Source: Streptomyces glomeratus
GTDB lineage: Bacteria > Actinomycetota > Actinomycetes > Streptomycetales > Streptomycetaceae
DNA: 64,000 nucleotides
Direction: 5' to 3'
NCBI RefSeq assembly: GCF_021462825.1
Contig: NZ_JAKEEB010000021.1
Coordinates: forward strand, 55,619-119,618
The notes under the pieces: generated by a model
Told to the model about the DNA's origin: nothing
The model's database searches: none
Seen by the model: the letters and a program-made list of their open reading frames with translations, nothing else
Part shown: positions 8,956-15,945 of the stretch, one piece after another
Layout: the number at the start of each line of letters is the position of its first letter
Position numbering within the stretch: position 1 is the first letter of the stretch
Translations under genes and position numbers: made by a program

Positions 8956-10419
8956 TCATGGGGTGATCCCTTCCAGAGGGCTGGTCGATGCGGTGGCGCA
9001 GGTGGTGCAGCGGCCGTCGCCGTCGGGGCGGGCGCGCCGGGGGGTTGGGCCGGGGCAGGTGTGGCACAGCGGCCAGCCGAGGCAGGCCGGGCAGAGACCT
9101 TGGCCGGGGGCAGTGTGGGGAGCACCGCAGCCGGCGCACTCGGCGAGCGCTCGGTGGGTCAGGGCCTCGGTCACGGTGCGGGCGGCAGACGCGGTAGACG
9201 CCCGCGAGGTCACCGGCCACCCGGGCGGCTCGTCCTTGGGGGGCGCGCCGCGGTGATCGCTGACGAAGGTGTCGGGTGGTGGGTAGGCCTGGGCGGCTCG
9301 TAGGCGGGCGGCGATGATCGCCGCGACCGAGGTACGCACCGGGCTGGGCAAGGGCCGGCCGGTGATGAGGTGGCGCAGCTGCTCCGGGCTCCAGCCGGCC
9401 TCCATCATCACGGTGACCACGCGGCCCTGATCAGTCAGCGCCCTCCCGGTCAGCAGCAGTTCCGGGCGGCCCGCCCCGATCTCGAGCAGCAGCCGGGTCC
9501 CCGGATGCAGGTCGTCCGCCGGGACCGCGGCCGCCGAGGACGCTGATGCGTCCGGCTGCTTGGTCCCTGCGAGCGTCCGCGCGGCGTCGCCGCGGCCGCA
9601 CGGACGGAGGGGTCTGGTGTTCTCTTTGCTGGTGTTCTTTCTGTTGGTGTTCTTAGCGGGCCGATGAACCGACGTCGGGCTATCCACCGGTGGAAATCCC
9701 GACATCGGCTGCGACCTGCTGCTTTGCAGGCTGGGCAGGTCGGTGATGACGTACGCGGCCGCGCCGAGGGTGCCATCGGGGCTGCGCTCGCGCTCCCTCC
9801 GCAGGAAGCCGTGCTCCTCCAGCTCCCTGAGCCCGGTCTTCACGGCTGCCTCGCCGTCGCGGCTGCGGCGCGCCAGGTCGGTGACGGTCATCCGCCAGCC
9901 GTCCCGGTGCGTGCTGATGAGTCCGAACAAGCCCTTCGCCTTGAAGGAGAGCCTGCCGTCGCGGAAGAGGCCGTTGGCGATCTGGGTGAACTGGTCCGCC
10001 GCCATCACCCCGCGGCGGATCCCCGCCCCGGGGCTGCGCCCCGCCTCGCCGGCTGGGACGGCGGCGAACGCCATACCGGCCGCCTGCATAAGGTCGGCGT
10101 CCATGGCCGCCGGTCGGTCCGTGATCGAGTAGACGATCTCGCCGAGCGTCCCGTTGTCGTGCCGGAGCTGTTCGCGAATGAGGTAGCCGTGCCGCTGCAG
10201 TTCGTTCAGGCCTGCGCGTACGGCATCCCGCCCGTCAGGCCCCGCTCTGACGAGGTCGGCGACCGCCACCTGCCAGCCGGTCCGGTGGGTGCTGATGCAG
10301 CCGAAGATCCCTTTCGCCTTGAACGAGAGCCGGGTGTCGCGGAAGAGCCCGTTGGCGATCTGGGTGAACTGGTCTCCCGCCATCACCCCGCGGCGGATCC
10401 CCGTCCCGAAGCGGCTCAT
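8956..10419 (-). CDS. Regulator-like protein with tandemly duplicated N-terminal winged-helix-type domain and C-terminal Cys cluster
   Basis: 487 residues from an ATG at 10419 with GGTGGA 5 bases upstream. The start of a domain is present twice: residues 7-50 (GIRRGVMAGDQFTQIANGLF...) and 133-176 (GIRRGVMAADQFTQIANGLF...), nearly identical for ~43 residues, each followed by a helical half ending in LxELxxHGYL or LRELEEHGFL. Each unit looks like a winged-helix fold, so the protein carries two in tandem. The middle (about 260-310) is low complexity. The C-terminus has CAGCG, CPAC, CHTC and CTTC pairs, probably zinc-binding. It is divergent from the transfer operon and faces the repeat-rich region 10565-11017, which suggests that it binds there as a transfer regulator or plasmid-type initiator. 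That role is inferred from position only. Confidence 0.8.
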   Translation of the reverse strand: MSRFGTGIRRGVMAGDQFTQIANGLFRDTRLSFKAKGIFGCISTHRTGWQVAVADLVRAGPDGRDAVRAGLNELQRHGYLIREQLRHDNGTLGEIVYSITDRPAAMDADLMQAAGMAFAAVPAGEAGRSPGAGIRRGVMAADQFTQIANGLFRDGRLSFKAKGLFGLISTHRDGWRMTVTDLARRSRDGEAAVKTGLRELEEHGFLRRERERSPDGTLGAAAYVITDLPSLQSSRSQPMSGFPPVDSPTSVHRPAKNTNRKNTSKENTRPLRPCGRGDAARTLAGTKQPDASASSAAAVPADDLHPGTRLLLEIGAGRPELLLTGRALTDQGRVVTVMMEAGWSPEQLRHLITGRPLPSPVRTSVAAIIAARLRAAQAYPPPDTFVSDHRGAPPKDEPPGWPVTSRASTASAARTVTEALTHRALAECAGCGAPHTAPGQGLCPACLGWPLCHTCPGPTPRRARPDGDGRCTTCATASTSPLEGITP

Positions 10420-10564
10420 CGCGATCCACCGCGCGCCCGGCGGCTGACGCCTTGGTGCGCGTCCGCGGGGTCGAAGGGAGCGGGGCTGCCGGATAAGGAG
10501 CGGTGCGCGAGATGCATGCCGCCAGCTCATCCGGCGCCCCCGACCGCGCTGACGGCCATAGCCC

Positions 10565-11017
10565 CCGACCATCGGTCACGATCCGGCGACATGCGCATCG
10601 GGCTGCCGTGGTTGGGCTCGTGGTCGGGCCGGCCACGAGCCCGACCATGGGGCTCCGGAGGCCTGCGCAATCGCGGCTCGCAACGGGGTCGGCATTCGTT
10701 GCGCATCGGGCTGCGCAACGAGTCCGCGGGTCCTGCGCAATCGGTACGTGCCGTTGGCAGCCGGGATGCGCAGCCAGCCGTAGGCCTGCGCACCCCGGCT
10801 GCTCACTTCCGGAAGCATCACGGGCCCGGCTCCTGTCTCCGCACCATCCACTGACCCGCTCTGGACGGCTCCCCTGTCCCGCCGCCTGCGGAATAGCGAC
10901 GTCGCCCGGGCCCTGTCCGGGCCGTGGTCGGGGTCATGGTCGGGCCGACCACGACGCCGACCACGGCTTTTGTGTCCTCTTCGTGACCGTGGTCGGGGTC
11001 TCGTGGTCGGTGGTCGG
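10565..11017. repeat. Repeat-rich control region: ten copies of TGGTCGG/CCGACCA plus nested inverted repeats
   Basis: The 660-base gap between the divergent regulator (start 10419) and the transfer operon (start 11079) is filled with repeats. TGGTCGG occurs at 10621, 10925, 10937, 10990, 11004 and 11011, and its complement CCGACCA at 10565, 10641, 10945 and 10957. They form perfect stems: GCCGTGGTCGG (10921-10931) with CCGACCACGGC (10957-10967), TGGTCGG-G-CCGACCA (10937-10951), and GGGCTCGTGG (10614-10623) with CCACGAGCCC (10633-10642). A second family, TGCGCATCGGGCTGC, is repeated at 10592 and 10700, and CGTTGCGCA/TGCGCAACG (10697-10720) pairs around it. Candidate roles are operator array, oriT or iterons. 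No rho-independent T-run is seen. Confidence 0.75.
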
Positions 11018-11078
11018 GTCGGGGGCGGCCGGTTTTCTCAAGGTCAGCAAGTACACGTTCTGACCTGGGAGTTTGACC

Positions 11079-12011
11079 ATGTCTCCTGGCAAGCAGGCCT
11101 CGGAGAGCGAGGCCGGCGCCCCGACGGCCGCGGGCGCCCGGCTGGAGAGGATGCGCAGGCGCGTCCGCCTCTCCCAGCTGGCTGTGTGCACCGCGATCGC
11201 GGCCGGCCCGGTCGCCTTGGGCATCGCGGTGCTGTCCGGTCCGGCCACCGTGGCGGCCGCCCCTTCCACGAAGCCCACCGCCGTACGCACCGCGGCGGTC
11301 GCGGCCGACCCGGCGGGCTATGCGCAGCTGTTCGTCGGCGCGTGGCTGCGCAGCAACGCCGACGACGCCGAGAGTGCGCAGGCGCGGCTTGCGCAGTCGA
11401 TGGCGCCGGACGTCGACCTGCCCGATCCGGCCGCCGCTGCGCATTCGGCGCCGGAGTCCGTGACGGCCGTGCGCAGTGGGCAGCGCGACGCCGGCGCGTG
11501 GTCGGTGACAGTGGCTGCGCAGTACGCCGACGGACGGTTGCGCTACTACGCGGTGCCGGTGGCCGCCGACCGTGCAGGCACCTCGTTCACGGTGACCGGC
11601 GCGCCCGCCGTGGTCGCCGGCCCGGCGCGGGCCGAGGTGCCGAAGTCGCCGTACGGCGTGACCGTCCCCGATGGTGCTGTGTCCTCCGCCGTCGGGGAGT
11701 TCCTCTCCGCCTACCTAACCGGAGCCGGCGAGGTCAGCCGCTACCTCTCGCCCGGTGTGAACCTCACCGCCGTCTCCCCCGCCCCGTACCAGGCGGTCAC
11801 CGTCCAGCAGGTGTCCGCCGCCGAACAGGCCGCGGCCGCCGCGCAGGTCCCGGCCGACGGCACCGCGGTCCGCGTCCGCGCGGCAGTGCAGGCCCGGGAC
11901 GGCCACGGGCGCTGGCCGCTGGCGTACGAGCTCGCGCTCAAGGCCCGCTCCGGCAGGTGGGAAGTCAGCGCGCTGGAGTCCGGCACGGTCCGGGACGGAG
12001 GCGCCCGGTGA
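11079..12011 (+). CDS. TcpC/VirB8-like conjugation protein
   Basis: 310 residues from an ATG at 11079 with GGGAG 7 bases upstream (a TTG two codons earlier is less likely). A charged cytosolic N-terminus with a basic patch (ERMRRRVRLSQLAV) is followed by one membrane helix at about residues 29-50. The extracytoplasmic part has two similar alpha/beta halves, as in TcpC, each a VirB8/NTF2-like fold; the second begins near PKSPYGVTVPDGAVSSAVGE. In Gram-positive conjugation systems TcpC is the bitopic scaffold that joins the membrane channel to the cell-wall side. It opens a long same-strand operon, and its TGA overlaps the next GTG. Family assignment is from overall layout and context, not a catalytic motif. 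Confidence 0.75.
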   Translation: MSPGKQASESEAGAPTAAGARLERMRRRVRLSQLAVCTAIAAGPVALGIAVLSGPATVAAAPSTKPTAVRTAAVAADPAGYAQLFVGAWLRSNADDAESAQARLAQSMAPDVDLPDPAAAAHSAPESVTAVRSGQRDAGAWSVTVAAQYADGRLRYYAVPVAADRAGTSFTVTGAPAVVAGPARAEVPKSPYGVTVPDGAVSSAVGEFLSAYLTGAGEVSRYLSPGVNLTAVSPAPYQAVTVQQVSAAEQAAAAAQVPADGTAVRVRAAVQARDGHGRWPLAYELALKARSGRWEVSALESGTVRDGGAR

Positions 12012-12349
12012 ACACGATGCACAGCCTGATGCTCGCCGGGCAGCTCAACGACCTCGGCGACAGCTGGATCAGCATGTTCAAGGAGTGGGCGACCAAGGGC
12101 CTGCAGACCGGTCTGGTCGTGCTGGTGGTCGTCATCATGATCCAGAAGTTCTCGTTGAAGGCCGGAATCGGCGCCCTGCTCCTGATGGTCATCGCGCTGG
12201 GTCTGTACAACTCCCGCGAGGACCTGGCGGACATGTTCACCGACGAGGTGAAGAACCCGTCGAAGGGAGCCCCCGCCATCCCCGGGATCGTCCAGTCCGA
12301 ACTGCCGGCCTCGCCTGACCACTCGCCCGGCGTCGGAGGCTGGCTGTGA
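12008..12349 (+). CDS. Small membrane protein of the transfer operon
   Basis: 113 residues from a GTG that overlaps the preceding stop (GTGA at 12008-12011). One or two membrane segments at about residues 33-62 (LQTGLVVLVVVIMIQKF, then IGALLLMVIALGLY) are followed by a polar, Pro-rich tail. It resembles the short TcpD- or VirB2/VirB3-like components seen next to TcpC genes in Gram-positive type IV systems, but similarity by eye is too weak to assign. It may be a channel or pseudo-pilin subunit. Both neighbours are translationally coupled to it, so production with the VirB4 and TcpC-like proteins is likely. Confidence 0.72.
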   Translation: MNTMHSLMLAGQLNDLGDSWISMFKEWATKGLQTGLVVLVVVIMIQKFSLKAGIGALLLMVIALGLYNSREDLADMFTDEVKNPSKGAPAIPGIVQSELPASPDHSPGVGGWL

Positions 12350-12918
12350 GCGCCACCACCACGCGGCGGGTGGGCCGCTTCTACACTGCCGCCCGCCGCC
12401 ACCCCTGGGTACTGGGCAAGGTCGCCGACTGGAGGATCCCCCTCGGCCCCTACACGCCCGCGCAGATCGCACTCGCCATCGCCGGCGGCTTCCTCCTGGT
12501 CAAGACGATCAGCTGGTGGTCCTGGATGGGGCCGGTCCCCGTCACCGCGTGGCTGTTGGCCATCTGGGCGCTGCGCCGGCCGAAGGTCCGGGGCCGCGCC
12601 CCGCTGCAGGCCGCTGCGGGCTGGCTCCTGCTCGGCTGGCAGCCCCGCGGAGGGCGGATCGGCGGGCGGGCCGCCCGCGACCGGTCAGCCCGCCCGCTGC
12701 TCGGCGGCTTCACGATCGAGGACACGCTCTGCCCCGCTACGGCGGCCGCAGCGGCCCGTGCGTCTGGGCAGTGTGCAGCGCGGGCGCCGCGCCGCCCGGC
12801 ACGGCCCCGCTCGTCCACGCGCCGCTCTACGGCGCCGGCAGTCCCCCCGGCGCCGACCGGAGTGCTGTCGGGCGTCCAGGAGCTGCTGGCACGCGCCGAG
12901 CAAGCAGGTGCGCGGTGA
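12346..12918 (+). CDS. TcpE/PrgI-like membrane protein of the transfer operon
   Basis: 190 residues; the GTG at 12346 overlaps the previous TGA. An amphipathic N-terminus (RRHPWVLGKVADWRIPLGPY) is followed by two closely spaced membrane helices (about residues 38-75) and then a long Arg/Ala/Pro-rich cytosolic tail. PrgI/TcpE-type proteins of Gram-positive T4SS have this layout and are encoded directly upstream of the VirB4 ATPase, as here. The tail ends with a helix GVLSGVQELLARAEQAGAR, perhaps a contact to the ATPase. The family call is from topology and position. Confidence 0.7.
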   Translation: MSATTTRRVGRFYTAARRHPWVLGKVADWRIPLGPYTPAQIALAIAGGFLLVKTISWWSWMGPVPVTAWLLAIWALRRPKVRGRAPLQAAAGWLLLGWQPRGGRIGGRAARDRSARPLLGGFTIEDTLCPATAAAAARASGQCAARAPRRPARPRSSTRRSTAPAVPPAPTGVLSGVQELLARAEQAGAR

Positions 12919-15602
12919 GGGTGCCGGTCCGTCACATCGCCGGACACCTGGTGTGGTCGACGCACGGCAGCGTGTGGGCGGTCTACCGGCTCCATCCCGG
13001 GCCCGACGCCCGCGGCCGCCATGAGGAGGCCGTCCAGGGCACGTACGTGCCGGCTGCGGTCCGCGATGAACAGCTGGCAAAGATCACCCATTTGGTGCGC
13101 TCGCTGTCCGGGGCGCCGCGCCTGTACGGCCTGTGCGCCCAGGTCGACCCGGGCGAGGTGGCCCTGCGGATGATCGAGGGCGTCGAGCCCGCAGACCGGG
13201 CCGCGGGCACGGGTGTGCATCCGTGGGTGGAGAACGTCGAAGCGACCCTGGACCTGCTGAGCGAGCAGGAGATGCACCGCCGCACCCTGTGGCTGGCCGT
13301 TCCGCTGCAAAGCGGCGCCGCGGCCGGGCAGGTCGCCGCGTCTCTGGGAGCGATGTGGGCCGAAGTCGCGCCGCTGCTGGGGATGCGGGCCGCGCCCGTC
13401 GCCCGTCGGGAGGTGACCGCCTACTTCGAGCGGGCCTCCCGGGTGGAGGCCGCGCTCGCTGGAGGCGTCGCGTTCCGCCCGGCGCGCCCGGCGGAGATCG
13501 TGTGGATGATCCAGCATGCCCTCCACCGGGGTCTGCCGGAGCCCGTGCTGGCGGAAGCCGAGGCCAGTGAGTTGTACGGCGGGCAGGTCCGCGACGGTGT
13601 GCTCACCTCGCCCAGTTACGCCGACCTCGGGCAGGCCCGTCTCCAGGAGGGCGGCGTCGACCCGATGCTCGACGACGCTGACGACCTGGCCGGCACCGGC
13701 CAAATCGCACGGTCGGGCCGGAAGGCCTGGTGGCGGCTGAAGACGTCCTCCCCGCTGCGGCGCCGGTGGCTGCAGGTCGAATCGGACACCGGTGTGGGCT
13801 ACCAGGCGCACCTGGCGCTGGCCGAGTGCCCGCCCGCCGTCAGCCAGGACGCCGCCGACCTGTTCGCCCAGCTGGAGACCTTGGACTTCCCCGTCGACTA
13901 CACCGTCGACCTCGCCCTCGTGCCCGCGGACAAGGCACGGGATCAGGTGCGGCGCAAGAAGAACGAACTCGTCGACCAGGCCGACCAGTACGACGCCCGC
14001 CCCACCGGCATGCCCGCCTCACTCACCGAGGCCGCCCGCGACCTGGGCGAGCTGGATGCCCGCCTCTCCCGCACCAGCGTCGAGGTCGAAGTGCAGTCCG
14101 TCACGGTGCTGACGGTATGGGGGCCCACCGCAGCCGTCTGCGACGCCCGCGCCCGGGCCCTGGCCGCGCTGCTCGGCGGAGCCGACTACCGGGCCGTGCG
14201 CCCGGCCGGCCTGCAGGAAGCCCTGTTCACCCTCGGCCTGCCCGGCACGACCCGGCCCGGTGTCGTGCGGGAGTTCACCCAGCACCAGGTCAGCGAAGAC
14301 TGGGCGCTTTCCGGGGCCTTCACCGCTGCGGAAGTCGGCGATCCGAACGGGATGCTCCTCGGGATCGACCTGGACTGCGGCACCACCCGCCCGGTGATGG
14401 TCAACGTGGCGGACGCGCCGAAACAGGACGCCTCGGCATCTATGGGCATCGTCGGCGACCTGGGCGCGGGCAAGAGCGTCCTGGAGAAGCTGATCTCCGA
14501 GGCGGTTTGGGCGCGCGGAGGTTGCGCGATCTGCATCGACCGCACCCCGGTGCGGGAGTGGGCGGCATTCGCCCGCGGCGCGGCCGCCGACCGCTGCCAG
14601 ATCATCGACGCCGCGCAGGCGGAGGTCTCTATCGACCCGCTGCGCATGTTCGAGGGGCCCGAGGGCCGCCACTACGCCCTGTCCTACCTCACCCTGCAGC
14701 TCGGCATCGGCCCGATGAGCACCAATGGCGAGGTCCTGCACCACGCCGTCGAACAGGCCGCCGCCAGCGACGCCCCCTCCATGCACCGCGTGCTGCAGGT
14801 CCTCGAGGAAATGGCCGGCCGGGAAGCGGGCAAGCGGCAGGACGCGGCCGCCGCCCTCGCCGGCCTCATCCGCGTCGTTGCCGCCAACCCGCTAGCCGCG
14901 ATGGTGTTCGACCCGACGCTGCCGCCGGTACAGCTGGACGCCTCCAGCACCTCCGACATGATCGTGATCACGACGGCCGGTCTGAAGCTGCCCCCGAAGG
15001 CCGCGTTCGACAAGCCCGAAGTCCTTAACCAGCAGCCGCTGGAGGCGCTGATCGGCCGCGCGGTGCTCTACCTGATCGCCGCGATCGCCCGGCAAAGGGC
15101 GTTCGAGGACCCCGAGCGGTTCACCGCCGTCGTGCTGGACGAGCTGTACTGGCTCACCTCGTCCGCCGAGGGCACCGCCTTGGTCCACGAGATCCTCCAC
15201 GACGGCCGCAAGCACAGCGCTGGCCTCATCGCCGGCTCCCACGACGCCGAGGAACTCGGCCCGGACCGCGGCCTGATGGCCTACCGCGCACTTGCCCGCA
15301 CCGCCGACCGCGAGCGCGCCCGCCGGGGCCTGGAGTTCCTCGGCCTTGATGCAGGCGACCCCGAGCTGCTGCGGCTGGTGACCACCGGCCTGTCCCCGGT
15401 CGGCCACAAGGGCCGCGAGGGCGAGTTCCTGATCACCGGTCCCCGGCAGAACACCGGCCGCATCAAGGTCGTCATCCCTCGCATCGCACGCATCGCCTCG
15501 TCCATCACCACCACCCCGGGACGCCGCACCACCACGCCCGTGTCCACGCCGGCCACCGCTGCTGGCGCCGGCGCTGGCGACCGCCCGAAGGACCTTCGAT
15601 GA
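12915..15602 (+). CDS. VirB4-like conjugation ATPase
   Basis: 895 residues from a GTG overlapping the upstream stop. The N-terminal ~450 residues are a VirB4-type accessory region; the C-terminal half is a RecA-like ATPase. Walker A is GDLGAGKS at 514-521 and Walker B is VLDELYWL near 740. The glycine-rich GIVGDLGAGKSV, the conserved aspartate-glutamate pair and a C-terminal GHKGREGEFLITGP stretch fit the VirB4/TraC family. Role: energises assembly of the type IV channel at the inner face of the membrane. Usual family length is 750-900, so it is full length. Its TGA overlaps the next ATG. Several long shadow frames cover it on both strands. Confidence 0.92.
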   Translation: MRVPVRHIAGHLVWSTHGSVWAVYRLHPGPDARGRHEEAVQGTYVPAAVRDEQLAKITHLVRSLSGAPRLYGLCAQVDPGEVALRMIEGVEPADRAAGTGVHPWVENVEATLDLLSEQEMHRRTLWLAVPLQSGAAAGQVAASLGAMWAEVAPLLGMRAAPVARREVTAYFERASRVEAALAGGVAFRPARPAEIVWMIQHALHRGLPEPVLAEAEASELYGGQVRDGVLTSPSYADLGQARLQEGGVDPMLDDADDLAGTGQIARSGRKAWWRLKTSSPLRRRWLQVESDTGVGYQAHLALAECPPAVSQDAADLFAQLETLDFPVDYTVDLALVPADKARDQVRRKKNELVDQADQYDARPTGMPASLTEAARDLGELDARLSRTSVEVEVQSVTVLTVWGPTAAVCDARARALAALLGGADYRAVRPAGLQEALFTLGLPGTTRPGVVREFTQHQVSEDWALSGAFTAAEVGDPNGMLLGIDLDCGTTRPVMVNVADAPKQDASASMGIVGDLGAGKSVLEKLISEAVWARGGCAICIDRTPVREWAAFARGAAADRCQIIDAAQAEVSIDPLRMFEGPEGRHYALSYLTLQLGIGPMSTNGEVLHHAVEQAAASDAPSMHRVLQVLEEMAGREAGKRQDAAAALAGLIRVVAANPLAAMVFDPTLPPVQLDASSTSDMIVITTAGLKLPPKAAFDKPEVLNQQPLEALIGRAVLYLIAAIARQRAFEDPERFTAVVLDELYWLTSSAEGTALVHEILHDGRKHSAGLIAGSHDAEELGPDRGLMAYRALARTADRERARRGLEFLGLDAGDPELLRLVTTGLSPVGHKGREGEFLITGPRQNTGRIKVVIPRIARIASSITTTPGRRTTTPVSTPATAAGAGAGDRPKDLR

Positions 15603-15943
15603 CCGCCTTCTGCCCCAGCCGCTCCCAGCGCCTCGCCCCAGCCGCCAGCGCCCTCACGGTGACTGTCGCCGCAGGCCTGCTCCCGATGACGTTGACGGTC
15701 AGCCTGCCGCAGACGTGGTGGCCGCGCACTGGAGCAGCCTTCGCTACTGCTGACCGGAACGCAGATCCGTGCGAGCTGATCGCAGGTCCGACCAAGGCCT
15801 ACTGCGAGCGCGGCACCGCCTCCGCCCAGGCTGCCCGGGGCCGTGGTGACGCCGCCGTGGGGAAGCTGACTCCTGCCGCGACGGCAGCGGGCGCGCTCGT
15901 CGTCTGGCGCCGGCGCAGGCCGACCGGCCGAGGGCGGCGCTGA
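15599..15943 (+). CDS. Small secreted or membrane protein with Cys pair motif
   Basis: 114 residues; the ATG overlaps the VirB4 stop (ATGA). It has an N-terminal hydrophobic segment (about residues 15-37), an extracytoplasmic part with the motif C-x(n)-GPTKAYCERG, a second hydrophobic segment (AATAAGALVVW) and an Arg-rich tail. The motif is shared with the next, much larger protein (see 15946-18705), where it reads GPGKKYCERN with a matching upstream cysteine. This suggests a disulphide-bonded loop used twice, or a duplicated part of the larger protein. No family name is known to me. It sits between the ATPase and the channel protein, consistent with a channel subunit. Confidence 0.68.
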   Translation: MTAFCPSRSQRLAPAASALTVTVAAGLLPMTLTVSLPQTWWPRTGAAFATADRNADPCELIAGPTKAYCERGTASAQAARGRGDAAVGKLTPAATAAGALVVWRRRRPTGRGRR

Positions 15944-15945
15944 AG

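Noticed and set aside
10565..11017. CRISPR array
   Set aside because: Repeats are 7 bases, in both orientations and with irregular spacing; no cas genes nearby.
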